NCBI RefSeq assembly: GCF_000720175.1
Contig: NZ_JOIX01000107.1
Location: forward strand, 1-23,464
Length of the DNA: 23,464 bases
Reading direction: 5' to 3'
Source: Streptomyces sp. NRRL S-337
GTDB lineage: Bacteria; Actinomycetota; Actinomycetes; Streptomycetales; Streptomycetaceae
The position numbers and the translations under genes were made by a program. Below, in pieces: positions 1 to 7,477 of this stretch; the stretch's first letter is position 1; every line of letters starts with the position of its first letter. Under the pieces are notes generated by a model. That model did no database searches. It worked only from the letters and a program-made list of their open reading frames with translations, and was not told where the DNA came from.

Positions 1-80
1 ACTGGGTTGATAGGCCAGATATGGAAGCGCCGTAAGGTGTGGAGTTGACTGGTACTAATAGGCCGAGGGCTTGTCCTCAG
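1..80 (+). rRNA. 23S ribosomal RNA, 3' end (partial)
   Basis: The window opens inside a 23S rRNA gene. The stretch around 40-60 carries the conserved 3'-terminal core (gagttgactggtactaat) that bacterial 23S genes have about 20 bases before their end. By alignment from memory to the E. coli 23S terminus the mature 3' end lies near 79-80; that end is an estimate to within a few bases. The gene continues upstream out of the window, and with the 5S gene that follows it forms the distal part of an rrn operon. Confidence 0.93.
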
Positions 81-190
81 TTGCTCGCGTCCACTGTGTG
101 GTTCCCGGGTTGCGAACAGTCGCAGCGTCGGTTGAACCAAGTTTCACTTAATTAACTGAAGAGTGTGCTTGTTCGCTCGAACCCGATAGG
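81..190 (+). other. 23S-5S internal transcribed spacer
   Basis: This is about 110 bases between the 23S 3' end and the 5S gene. It has no coding potential and no tRNA cloverleaf. It is noticeably AT-richer than the rest of the window and includes a ttaattaa palindrome near 149-156, as expected for a transcribed spacer that is removed by RNase processing. No further function can be read from it. Confidence 0.7.
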
Positions 191-309
191 GTTTCGGTGG
201 TCATAGCGTTAGGGAAACGCCCGGTTACATTCCGAACCCGGAAGCTAAGCCTTTCAGCGCCGATGGTACTGCAGGGGGGACCCTGTGGGAGAGTAGGACG
301 CCGCCGAAC
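191..309 (+). rRNA. rrf: 5S ribosomal RNA
   Basis: A complete 5S rRNA of about 119 bases. The 5' end gtttcggtgg (191-200) pairs with the 3' end ccgccgaac (301-309) to make helix I. The internal stretches cattccgaacccggaagc and gatggtactgc match the conserved 5S loops, and the sequence has the typical Streptomyces form. It lies about 110 bases after the 23S end and is followed at once by a strong terminator. No tRNA gene follows, so it is the last gene of the operon. The exact 3' base could differ by one or two. Confidence 0.96.
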
Positions 310-317
310 AATCTTTC

Positions 318-363
318 AGGACCCTTGGTCCCAGCGTGCATGCTGGGACCAAGGGTCCTTTTT
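318..363 (+). terminator. rrn operon intrinsic terminator
   Basis: A perfect 18-bp inverted repeat (318-335 with 342-359) with a six-base loop, followed by a run of T (359-363) and then gcttt. The stem with a U-tract is a textbook rho-independent terminator, unusually strong for a high-GC genome, placed nine bases after the 5S gene. It should insulate the next gene from rRNA transcription. Confidence 0.95.
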
Positions 364-437
364 GCTTTGCCGAAGCGCGCCGAACTGGTCGGTGCGTGAG
401 AATGAATGCAGTAGTACCGAAGACAGGAGTCACGTCG

Positions 438-1974
438 ATGTCCCCCAACTCTTCCGACGATCGTTCGGAGCGCCGTCCTCAGCGGCGTGACGGAGGCGAG
501 CGCGGTGGTTTCCGGCGTGACGACCGAGGACCGCGTCGCGACAGCCGTGGCGACAACCGCGGTGGCGACCGTGGTGGGTTCCGTCGGGATGACCGGCCGT
601 CCGGTGGTGACCGGGGCGGGTTCCGGCGTGACGACCGCAGTGATGACCGTGGGCCGCGGCGGGATGACCGGCGTGATGACCGCGGGGGCTTCCGGCGCGA
701 CGACCGCGGTGGCGAGCGTGGCGGATTCCGTCGGGACGACCGTCCGTCGGGTGACCGCGGTGGGTTCCGTGGCGGCGAGCGGCGGGATGACCGGCCGCGT
801 GGGCCGCGGCGTGACGATGAGCGGGGCGGCGGATTCCGTCGGGATGACCGGGGCGGGGAGCGTCCGGCCTTCCGTCGTGATGACCGGCCGTCCGGTGACC
901 GGGGCGGATTCCGGCACGATGACCGCGGACCGCGGCGCGATGACCGGCGTGATGACCGTGGTGGTTTCCGGCGTGACGACCGTCCGTCCGGGGGCGACCG
1001 CGGTGGGTACCGTCGGGACGATCGGCCGTCGGGTGACCGTGGTGGGTTCCGTCGGGATGACCGGCCGTCCGGTGGTGACCGGGGCGGGTTCCGGCGTGAC
1101 GACCGCGGTGATGACCGTGGGCCGCGGCGGGATGACCGGCGTGATGACCGCGGGGGCTTCCGGCGCGACGACCGTGCGTGACGACCGCGGTGATGACCGT
1201 GGGCCGCGGCGGGATGACCGGCGTGATGACCGCGGGGGCTTCCGGCGCGACGACCGTATCGACAAGGACGTCCGGCAGGAGCTGATGAGCCTGCCGAAGA
1301 CGCTGGCCGGGGACGTCGCCAGGAACCTGGTGATGGTCGCGCGGCTGCTGGACGAGGACCCGGAGAAGGCGTACGGGTACTCGCGGGTGGCGCTGCGGCT
1401 GGCGTCGCGGGTCGCGGCGGTGCGGGAGGCCGCGGGCTTCGCGGCGTACGCGGTCGGCAAGTACAGCGAGGCGCTGGCGGAGTTCCGGGCGGCGCGGCGG
1501 ATGACCGGCAGCGTGGAGCTGTGGCCGGTGATGGCGGACTGCGAGCGTGGGCTGGGCCGGCCGGAGAAGGCGCTGGCGATGGCCGGCGAGCCCGAGGTGC
1601 AGAAGCTGGACCGGGCCGGGCAGGTCGAGATGCGGCTGGTCGCGGCGGGTGCCCGGCGGGACATGGGTCAGGCGGACGCCGCGGTGGTGACGCTGCAGAG
1701 CCCCGAGCTGGCGTCCAGCGCCGTCCACCCGTGGACCGCGCGGCTGCGGTACGCGTACGCCGATGCGCTGCTGGAGGTCGGGCGTGAGGGCGAGGCCCGT
1801 GACTGGTTCGCCCGGGCGCTGGAGGCCGACCAGGGCGGTACCACGGATGCGTCGGACCGGCTGGCGGAGCTGGACGGCGTCGAGTTCACCGATGTGCTGG
1901 AGGAGTCCGGTGAGTCGGAGGAGAACGGCGACGCGGACGACGCGGACGGCGGTGAGCGGCCCGAGAAGGGCTGA
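438..1974 (+). CDS. Arg/Asp-rich repeat plus TPR-like protein, frameshifted by an 82-bp tandem duplication
   Basis: The start chosen is the ATG at 438, which has a good ribosome site (caggag, 424-429) eight bases upstream; an in-frame ATG at 402 has none. From there about 245 codons encode a low-complexity, highly charged domain built from variants of GGFRRDDR, PSGDR and GPRRDD, ending at a stop at 1179-1181. The continuation lies in the +1 frame: a few more repeats, then from about 1258 a 238-residue helical region (beginning IDKDVRQEL) with TPR-like helix pairs (for example KYSEALAEFRAA and EGEARDWFARALEAD) and an acidic tail, stop at 1974. The break coincides exactly with a perfect 82-bp tandem duplication; removing one copy gives one open frame of about 484 codons. 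The repeat domain resembles RGG/RD-type disordered RNA-binding tails, and the C-terminal part resembles the TPR protein encoded upstream of the HAD phosphatase in other actinobacteria. The function is unknown. Either this copy is a pseudogene or phase-off allele, or the duplication is an assembly error. Confidence 0.8.
567..706 (+). repeat. 140-bp dispersed direct repeat, copy 1
   Basis: This 140-bp segment recurs at 1035-1174, 468 bp downstream. By eye the two differ at one position only (a at 639, g at 1107). It encodes the same stretch of the Arg/Asp-rich domain. The 468-bp offset is a multiple of three, so recombination between the copies would delete 156 codons in frame. Confidence 0.9.
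1035..1174 (+). repeat. 140-bp dispersed direct repeat, copy 2
   Basis: Second copy of the segment at 567-706, identical except for one base. Its 3' part is the first unit of the 82-bp tandem duplication. Near-identity at the DNA level inside an otherwise diverged amino-acid repeat suggests recent duplication or gene conversion. Confidence 0.9.
1094..1257 (+). repeat. Perfect 82-bp tandem duplication (1094-1175 and 1176-1257)
   Basis: Bases 1094-1175 are repeated without change and without a gap at 1176-1257; both units begin gcgtgacgaccgcggtgatg and end cgcgacgaccgt. The unit length of 82 is 27 codons plus one base, so the second copy shifts the reading frame and brings in the stop at 1179-1181. 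With a single copy, codon cgt (1173-1175) is followed directly by atcgacaag and the frame stays open to 1974. Confidence 0.93.
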
Positions 1975-1993
1975 CGCACGCTGAGCGGACGAT

Positions 1994-2027
1994 GAAGGGC
2001 GGGATCCCGTACGGGGTCCCGCCCTTC
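1994..2027. terminator. Bidirectional terminator-like hairpin between the TPR gene and desD
   Basis: A 15-bp inverted repeat (1994-2008 with 2013-2027) with one G:T pair and a gtac loop, lying between two convergent genes, 19 bases after the TPR gene stop and 24 bases beyond the desD stop. There is no T-run on either side, which is usual for streptomycete terminators. It probably stops transcription from both directions. Confidence 0.8.
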
Positions 2028-2051
2028 GGCGTTGTGTGGGGGTGTGGTGGG

Positions 2052-3875
2052 TCAGCGGGCCGGTGCGTGGGGGGCGATCGGGTTGCGGAGGGTGCCGATG
2101 AGTTGGAGGGCGCCGGCCGGGTCCTGGAGGTCGACCATCTGCTGGTTGTTGCGCAGCTGGAGGCGGTTCAGGCAGGAGAGCGCGAACTCGTCGGTGAACA
2201 TGTCGTACTGCGCGAACCTGTCGGCCAGGTGGGGGTGGGCCGCCTGGTAGTCGGTGACGCATTCGGCGACCGTGCGCCAGAAGGTGTCCTCGTCGAGGAT
2301 GCCGCGGTCGTCGAGGGTGGCGCTCAGGAAGCGGAAGAAGCAGTCGAAGACGTCGGTGAAGACGGAGAGGAGCTTCTTGTCCTCGGGGACGTCGGCGCGG
2401 ATGCGTTCGACGGCGGGGGGCAGGACCGCGTCGGTGGGGGCCCCTCCCTGGCCCTCAAGGCCTTGGGGGACCATGACGGCGATCTCCTCCGCGATGTCCT
2501 TGAAGATCACGCGGGCCACGGCGCCGTCCTCGACGACCAGGATGGCGTTCTCGCCGTGCGGCATGAAGACCAGGTCGTAGGCGTAGAAGGCGTGCAGGAC
2601 CGGGACGAGGTAGCCGTCGAGGTAGCGGCGGAGCCAGACGGCCGGTTCCAGGCCGGACTCCTCGATGAGGGCGCCTGCGAGGGAGCCGCCGTCGCGGTCG
2701 GTGTGCAGGAGCGAGGCCATGGTGGCCAGGCGCTGGCCCGGCTCCAGGGTGGGGACCGGGCTCTCCCGCCAGAGGGCGGCCAGCATCTTCAGGTACGGGG
2801 AGCCCTTCTCGGTGGCGGCCTCGTACTGGCGGTGGTGGTAGCCGATGGCGGCGCGCTCGCGGATGATCGAGAAGCGGGCGGCACGGAAGGTGTCGTCGGC
2901 GTCGATCAGGCGGGCGAGCCAGTCGTTGATGGCCGGGGTGGCCTCCATGTACGAGGCGGACAGGCCGCGCATGAAGCCCATGTTGAGGACCGAGAGGGCC
3001 GTCTTGACGTAGTGCTTGGCCGGGTCGGTGGTGTTGAAGAAGGTGCGGATGGACTGCTGGGCGAGGTACTCGTCGTCGCCGGGGCCCAGGCAGACCAGGT
3101 GCTGCCGGGCGACCTCGGCGGCGAAGGTGACCGACAGCTTGTTCCACCACTGCCAGGGGTGGGTGGGGAGGAGGTAGTAGTCGTCGGGGTCGAGGCCGAG
3201 GCCGGTGAGGATGGTGGTGAAGCGGGTGCGGGTCTCCTCGGGGAGTTCGGCGCGGATCAGGGCGTCGTAGTCGAGGCCGGCGCCGGCGGTGAAGGTGGCG
3301 TGGTCGCGGCGGGCGGCGAGCCAGATCAGCGTCAGCGGGTTGGCGGCCTCGGGGGCGTAGGCGTGGTACTCGTGGATGCCGAAGCCGAGGCGGCCGTTGT
3401 TGGCGACGAAGCAGGGGTGGCCCTCGGTCATGCCGGTCTCGACGGCCTGGAAGCCGGACTTGGCGAGTTCGGCGGCGGAGGGCTGGTCGAGGCCGAGCTT
3501 GTAGGCGGTGCCGGAGAGGGTGGAGCTGATCTCCTCCAGGTAGACCGGCAGGATCTCCTGGCCGAGGCCCAGGGACGTGCGGAGCTCGATGAAGAACTCC
3601 AGGGCCTCCAGGGGGAGTTCGTCCGCTCCGCGGTGGCGGGTGATGCTGTCGGCGTCGACCTGCCAGTGGTCGAGGGCGGCTCTGCGGGCGGCGAAGCGGT
3701 ATTCCGTGCTGCCGTCGTCGCTGCGTACGGCGTAGTGGCCGTCCTGCGGCAGGCGCTGGGGGGTGAGCAGCCGTTCGTGGGCGAATTCGGCCAGGGCCTT
3801 GCGGATCAGCAGGCGGTTGGCGCGGGCCCACAGGGCCGGGGTGAGGTGGGCGACGGCGTCCTGGGCGGTGGGCAT
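2052..3875 (-). CDS. desD: Desferrioxamine synthetase DesD (NIS siderophore synthetase)
   Basis: A 607-residue protein of the IucA/IucC family of NRPS-independent siderophore synthetases. DesD uses ATP to join succinyl- or acetyl-hydroxycadaverine units and then to close the ring of desferrioxamines E and B. Visible family signatures are ETGMTEGHPCFVANNGRLGF (146-165), QSIRTF (274-279), HPWQW (239-243), SASYMEATPAIN (307-317), and HGEN with K459-D460 in the C-terminal ATP/substrate part. The length is normal for the family. The start ATG (3873-3875) shares one base with the desC stop (TGATG) and has a gaggag ribosome site about seven bases upstream, so translation is coupled. It is the last gene of the desABCD operon and is followed by a hairpin terminator. 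Confidence 0.96.
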   Translation of the reverse strand: MPTAQDAVAHLTPALWARANRLLIRKALAEFAHERLLTPQRLPQDGHYAVRSDDGSTEYRFAARRAALDHWQVDADSITRHRGADELPLEALEFFIELRTSLGLGQEILPVYLEEISSTLSGTAYKLGLDQPSAAELAKSGFQAVETGMTEGHPCFVANNGRLGFGIHEYHAYAPEAANPLTLIWLAARRDHATFTAGAGLDYDALIRAELPEETRTRFTTILTGLGLDPDDYYLLPTHPWQWWNKLSVTFAAEVARQHLVCLGPGDDEYLAQQSIRTFFNTTDPAKHYVKTALSVLNMGFMRGLSASYMEATPAINDWLARLIDADDTFRAARFSIIRERAAIGYHHRQYEAATEKGSPYLKMLAALWRESPVPTLEPGQRLATMASLLHTDRDGGSLAGALIEESGLEPAVWLRRYLDGYLVPVLHAFYAYDLVFMPHGENAILVVEDGAVARVIFKDIAEEIAVMVPQGLEGQGGAPTDAVLPPAVERIRADVPEDKKLLSVFTDVFDCFFRFLSATLDDRGILDEDTFWRTVAECVTDYQAAHPHLADRFAQYDMFTDEFALSCLNRLQLRNNQQMVDLQDPAGALQLIGTLRNPIAPHAPAR

Positions 3876-4441
3876 CAGTGGTCTCCTCGGGCGGCCAGGA
3901 ACTGGTCGCGGGTGCAGGTGCTCAGGTAGGCGTCCTTGGAGGGCAGCGAGACGGTGCGCAGGATCTCGAAGCCGACGGCCTTGTTGAGGGCGTGCACGGC
4001 GGTGTTGCGGGTGTCGGGTTCCACGACGACGCGGTGGGTGGCCGGGTCGGCGAAGAGCATCTCCATGACGGTGGTGATCACCGCGCGGGTGAAGCCGTGG
4101 AGGGGGGCGGCGGTGGGCGCGGTGAGGAAGTGCATGCCGATGTCGCCCGGCTCGGCGGCGTGGATGCCGACCAGTTCGCGGTGGGCGGGGTCGTAGCGTT
4201 CCATCAGGAAGGCCGGGGTGCCGTTGTGCAGGCCGAGGAAGGCGTCGTGGTGGGGGTCGGCGGCGATCCGCGCGAACTCCTTCTCGACGGCGGCGAGGTC
4301 GCACTCCTGCATCAGCCAGAAGACGGCCTTGGGGTGGGTGACCCAGGAGTGCAGGACGGCGGCGTCGGCGGCGGGGTCGACGGGCCGCAGGGAGAACTCC
4401 CCCAGAGCGGGATCGGTGCGGGTGAAGACGGGGGCGGTCAT
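3875..4441 (-). CDS. desC: Acyl-CoA:hydroxycadaverine acyltransferase DesC
   Basis: A 188-residue GNAT-fold acyltransferase of the AlcB/RhbD siderophore branch. In the pathway it transfers a succinyl or acetyl group from CoA to N-hydroxycadaverine. The C-terminal half shows the GNAT acetyl-CoA region (IGMHFL near 101-106) and the conserved segment [22 protein letters not shown] (about 138-159). The start is an ATG at 4441 that overlaps the desB stop by four bases (ATGA) with a ggagat ribosome site eight bases upstream. The stop overlaps the desD start by one base. An open frame extends further upstream but lies over desB and has no support. Confidence 0.94.
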   Translation of the reverse strand: MTAPVFTRTDPALGEFSLRPVDPAADAAVLHSWVTHPKAVFWLMQECDLAAVEKEFARIAADPHHDAFLGLHNGTPAFLMERYDPAHRELVGIHAAEPGDIGMHFLTAPTAAPLHGFTRAVITTVMEMLFADPATHRVVVEPDTRNTAVHALNKAVGFEILRTVSLPSKDAYLSTCTRDQFLAARGDH

Positions 4442-5757
4442 GCGGGTATCTCCATGGGGTGGTGCGGGCCGGCCGGGGCGGCGAACTCCTGGAAGGCGAT
4501 GGCCTTTTCGACCGGGTAGTACTCGCGGCCGAGCAGCTCGCGGACGAGGCACGAGTTGCGGTAGGCGGCCATGCCGAGGTCGGGGGTGACGAAGCCGTGG
4601 GTGTGCAGCTCGGCGTTCTGCACGAAGATGCCCTGGCCGGTGGTGTCGATGCTGTAGTTGCGGGCGACGGCGTAGCGGCCGGCGTCGTCCCAGGCGATCC
4701 GGTCACGGACCGGTTCGAGGAAGTCCGGTACGCGGTAGCGGTAGCCGGTGGCGAGGACCAGGCCCTGGGTGTCGAGGGTGAAGTCGGTGCCCTGTTCCTC
4801 CTGGCGCAGGCCCAGGGTGTAGGTGCCGGAGGTCTCGTCGTAGGAGGCCGTGTGGAGGGCGGTGTTGGTGAGCAGGCGGGTGCGGACCGGGCCGGCCAGG
4901 CTCTTCTGGTAGAGCAGGTCGAAGATCTCGTTGATCAGCTCGGAGTCGATGCCCTTGTAGAGGTGCTTCTGGGTGGCGTTGAGCCGGTCGCGGGTGGCCC
5001 GGGGGAGGGCGTGGAAGTAGTCCACGTACTCCGGTGAGGTCATCTCCAGCGTGAGCTTGGTGTATTCGAGGGGGAAGAAGCGCGGCGAGCGGGTGGCCCA
5101 GGTCAGGTGGTAGCCGTGGGCGTCGATGTCCGTGAGGAGGTCGTAGTAGATCTCGGCCGCGCTCTGGCCGCTGCCGATCAGGGTGATCGAGTCCTTGGCC
5201 TGGAGGGCGGGCTTGGCGTCCAGGTAGCCGGCGTTGTGCAGCAGGTCGCCGCCCAGGCCCTGGCACGCCTCGGGGAGGTGCGGCGGGGTGCCGGTGCCGA
5301 GGACGAGTTTGCGGGCGCGGAAGGTGAGGCGTTCGCCGGTGGGGAGGTGCTCGGCGTGGACGGTGTACAGCTCCTCGCGGGCGTCGTACTCGACGGTGGT
5401 GACGCGGTGTCCGAAGCGGATGCTGTCGAGTTTGCCGGCCGCCCAGCGGCAGTAGTCGTTGAACTCGGCGCGCAGCGGATAGAAGCTCTCGCGGATGTAG
5501 AACGGGTAGATCCGCCCGGATTCCTTGAGGTAGTTGAGGAAGGAGAACGGGGAGGTCGGATCGGCGAGGGTGACCAGGTCGGCCATGAACGGCACCTGGA
5601 GGTGGCTGCTTTCCAGCATCATGCCGGGGTGCCAGTCGAAGGACGGTTTGTCGTCCAGGAACAGGCCGTTGAGTTCGTCGATCGGCTCGGTCAGGCAGGC
5701 CAGGCCGAGGTTGAAGGGGCCGAGGCCGATGGCGAGGAAGTCGTAAGGGGCGGACAC
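4438..5757 (-). CDS. desB: Cadaverine N-monooxygenase DesB
   Basis: A 439-residue flavin-dependent N-hydroxylating monooxygenase of the lysine/ornithine monooxygenase (IucD/SidA) family; it hydroxylates cadaverine using FAD, NADPH and oxygen. It shows the FAD-binding GLGPFNL at 11-17, the NADPH-binding GSGQSA at 195-200, and the C-terminal ATGY at 336-339. The length fits the family. The start codon is GTG (5755-5757), with ggaga five bases upstream. It lies 34 bases downstream of desA and overlaps desC by four bases. Confidence 0.96.
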   Translation of the reverse strand: MSAPYDFLAIGLGPFNLGLACLTEPIDELNGLFLDDKPSFDWHPGMMLESSHLQVPFMADLVTLADPTSPFSFLNYLKESGRIYPFYIRESFYPLRAEFNDYCRWAAGKLDSIRFGHRVTTVEYDAREELYTVHAEHLPTGERLTFRARKLVLGTGTPPHLPEACQGLGGDLLHNAGYLDAKPALQAKDSITLIGSGQSAAEIYYDLLTDIDAHGYHLTWATRSPRFFPLEYTKLTLEMTSPEYVDYFHALPRATRDRLNATQKHLYKGIDSELINEIFDLLYQKSLAGPVRTRLLTNTALHTASYDETSGTYTLGLRQEEQGTDFTLDTQGLVLATGYRYRVPDFLEPVRDRIAWDDAGRYAVARNYSIDTTGQGIFVQNAELHTHGFVTPDLGMAAYRNSCLVRELLGREYYPVEKAIAFQEFAAPAGPHHPMEIPA

Positions 5758-5791
5758 GGGGTCTCCGATGGGGGGTTCGGCTCGGGGAGGG

Positions 5792-7321
5792 TCAGCGCGC
5801 GCTGAGTGCCGGCCGGGGCTGCTCGGCGAGGAAGGCTCCGGCGTGCTCGGCGATCAGGTCGAGGACGGTGGCGATGTCCTCAAGGGTGGTCTCCGGGTTG
5901 AGCAGGGTGAACTTGAGGTAGTGGCGGCCGTCGACCTTGGTGCCGGCGACGATCGCGTCACCGGAGGCGAACAGCGCTTCGCGGGCGTGCAGGTTGACCC
6001 GGTCGGCGAGCTCGGGGTCCGGGTCGGCGCTGGGGACGTAGCGGAAGACCAGGGTGCTCAGCCGGGGTTCGGTGACCACCTCGAAGCGGGGGTCGTCGTG
6101 GAGGAGTTTCCACGCGTCGGCGGCGCGGTCCACGACCTCGTCGAAGAGTTCGCCGACGGCCCGGGCGCCCATGATGCGCAGGGTGAGCCAGAGTTTGAGG
6201 GCGTCGAAGCGGCGGGTGGTCTGGATCGACTTGTCGACCTGGTTGGGGATCCTGGCCTCGGCCATCCGGCGCGGGTTGAGGTAGTCCGCGTGGTAGGTGA
6301 CGTGCCGCAGGGTGGCCCGGTCCCGTACCAGGATCGCGCTCGAACTGACCGGCTGGAAGAAGGACTTGTGGTAGTCGACGGTGACGGAGTCGGCGCGCTC
6401 GATGCCGTCGAGCAGGTCGCGGCGGCGGGAGACCAGCAGTCCGCATCCGTAGGCGGCGTCGACGTGCATCCAGGCACCGTGGCGGGCGCACAGGTCGGCG
6501 GTCTCCGGGAGCGGGTCGATGGAGCCGAAGTCGGTGGTGCCGGCGGTGGCGACGACCGCCATGGGTATCAGGCCGTCGCGGTGGCAGCGGGCCAGTTCGT
6601 CGGCCAGCGCGTCGGTGCGCATCCGCTTCTCGGCGTCGACGGGTACGGCGATGACGGCCTCGGCGCCCATGCCCAGCAGGGTGGCGGACTTGCGGATGCT
6701 GAAGTGGCTGCAGGCGGAGGTCAGGATGCGCAGCCGGGGGAGGACGTCGGTGAGCCGGGCGCCGGCCACGCCGTCCCGGGTCAGTTCGCGGCGGCAGGCC
6801 TCGTCACGGGCGAGCAGCATGGCCTGGAGGTTGGACTGGCTGCCGCCGCTGGTGAAGATGCCGTCGGCCAGCTCGCCGAGGCCGATCCGGGCGGCCGTCC
6901 AGTCGATCAGCCGGCGTTCGATGAGTGTGCCGCCGGCGCTCTGGTCCCAGGTGTCCAGGGAGGAGTTGACGGCGGAGAGGACGGCCTCGCCGACGAGTGC
7001 GGGGATCACCACGGGGCAGTTGAGGTGCGCGAGGTAGCGCGGGTGGTGGAAGTAGACCGCGTCGCGGAGGTAGACCTCTTCGAGTTCGTCGAGCGCGGCG
7101 GCCGCGTCGTGCAGCGGTGCGTCGAGGTCGACGCCGGCGATCGCGGGGGCGAGGCGGTCGACGGAGATGCCGGTGAACGGGCGGGCGGTACCGGCGATTT
7201 TGGCGCTGATCCGTGTGACGCTCTCGGTGACCGCGCTGTGGTAGCGGTGGGCCGTACCGTTGTTGAGCAGATACGTCCGGCTGTCGGCCGGGTCCTCGGC
7301 GGAGTGCGCGAGGAGACTCAT
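5792..7321 (-). CDS. desA: PLP-dependent lysine decarboxylase DesA
   Basis: A 509-residue group II PLP-dependent decarboxylase. It converts lysine to cadaverine, the first step of desferrioxamine synthesis. Visible active-site parts are TSGGSQSN (157-164, phosphate-binding side), H206 in [11 protein letters not shown] (ring-stacking), D288 in HVDAAYG, and the PLP-lysine K319 in VDYHKSFF. The ATG at 7321 has a strong ribosome site (agggaggac, 7328-7336). It is the first gene of the des operon and lies about 88 bases downstream of an iron box, so expression should be iron-repressed by a DmdR/IdeR-type regulator. The leader also holds a perfect short hairpin. The family includes glutamate, DOPA and diaminobutyrate decarboxylases, but the desBCD context settles the substrate. 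Confidence 0.96.
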   Translation of the reverse strand: MSLLAHSAEDPADSRTYLLNNGTAHRYHSAVTESVTRISAKIAGTARPFTGISVDRLAPAIAGVDLDAPLHDAAAALDELEEVYLRDAVYFHHPRYLAHLNCPVVIPALVGEAVLSAVNSSLDTWDQSAGGTLIERRLIDWTAARIGLGELADGIFTSGGSQSNLQAMLLARDEACRRELTRDGVAGARLTDVLPRLRILTSACSHFSIRKSATLLGMGAEAVIAVPVDAEKRMRTDALADELARCHRDGLIPMAVVATAGTTDFGSIDPLPETADLCARHGAWMHVDAAYGCGLLVSRRRDLLDGIERADSVTVDYHKSFFQPVSSSAILVRDRATLRHVTYHADYLNPRRMAEARIPNQVDKSIQTTRRFDALKLWLTLRIMGARAVGELFDEVVDRAADAWKLLHDDPRFEVVTEPRLSTLVFRYVPSADPDPELADRVNLHAREALFASGDAIVAGTKVDGRHYLKFTLLNPETTLEDIATVLDLIAEHAGAFLAEQPRPALSAR

Positions 7322-7355
7322 GAAGGTGTCCTCCCTGGTGCGGAGTTGACCACGT

Positions 7356-7381
7356 CCTGCGCAGGGTGGGGTGTGCGCAGG
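7356..7381 (-). promoter_or_regulatory. Inverted repeat in the desA 5' leader
   Basis: A perfect 8-bp inverted repeat, cctgcgca (7356-7363) and tgcgcagg (7374-7381), separated by 10 bases. It lies between the iron box and the desA ribosome site, so it would be a hairpin in the desA mRNA leader or an operator downstream of the promoter. Each arm also contains the palindrome tgcgca. The role is unknown. Confidence 0.55.
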
Positions 7382-7408
7382 GGCAGGGAGACCCGCCCGG
7401 CGACGTAG

Positions 7409-7427
7409 TGAGGTAAGCCTAACCTAA
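7409..7427 (-). promoter_or_regulatory. Iron box (DmdR1/IdeR-type operator) of desABCD
   Basis: Read on the minus strand, TTAGGTTAGGCTTACCTCA matches the streptomycete/DtxR iron box (TTAGGTTAGGCTCACCTAA) at 17 of 19 positions. It contains TAGGTT and TAGGCT, which could serve as the -10 element, so repressor binding would block RNA polymerase. It lies 87 bases upstream of the desA ATG. Confidence 0.92.
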
Positions 7428-7445
7428 CTACATCCCAGGTGGGGA

Positions 7446-7470
7446 GACGGGGCCCGGACCGGGCCCCGTC
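7446..7470 (-). terminator. Terminator-like hairpin after the DUF1015 gene
   Basis: A 10-bp perfect GC-rich stem (7446-7455 with 7461-7470) and a five-base loop, starting eight bases beyond the DUF1015 stop on the minus strand. It has no U-tract, as is common in Streptomyces. It would separate DUF1015 transcription from the desA promoter just downstream. Confidence 0.7.
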
Positions 7471-7477
7471 AGCGGCT

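Noticed and set aside
310..437. A tRNA gene after the 5S rRNA.
   Set aside because: The stretch holds the rrn terminator and a short leader; no cloverleaf or conserved T-loop (ggttcgaatcc type) is present.
487..1257. Use of the ATG at 487 as the start of one intact 495-codon gene ending at 1974.
   Set aside because: In that frame the first 230 codons are a Thr/Val/Gly-rich shadow of the Arg/Asp repeats, and the ATG at 487 lies inside the real N-terminal domain without a ribosome site. The apparent continuity comes from the 82-bp duplication.
490..1257. CRISPR array or integron-like repeat.
   Set aside because: The repeats have no unique spacers of constant length, are in phase with codons, and encode a continuous amino-acid repeat.
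225..2262. Long minus-strand open frames opposite the repeat/TPR gene (479 and 610 codons).
   Set aside because: They are Pro/Thr/Val- or Arg/His-rich readings of the repeat DNA in the wrong frame, they run into the 5S rRNA gene and terminator, and they have no ribosome sites or recognisable domains.
1992..3929. A 645-codon plus-strand open frame opposite desD, and similar Gly/Val-rich frames opposite desB and desA.
   Set aside because: These are antisense shadows typical of high-GC DNA, with compositions dominated by Gly, Val, Glu and Arg. The minus-strand frames carry the conserved siderophore-enzyme motifs.
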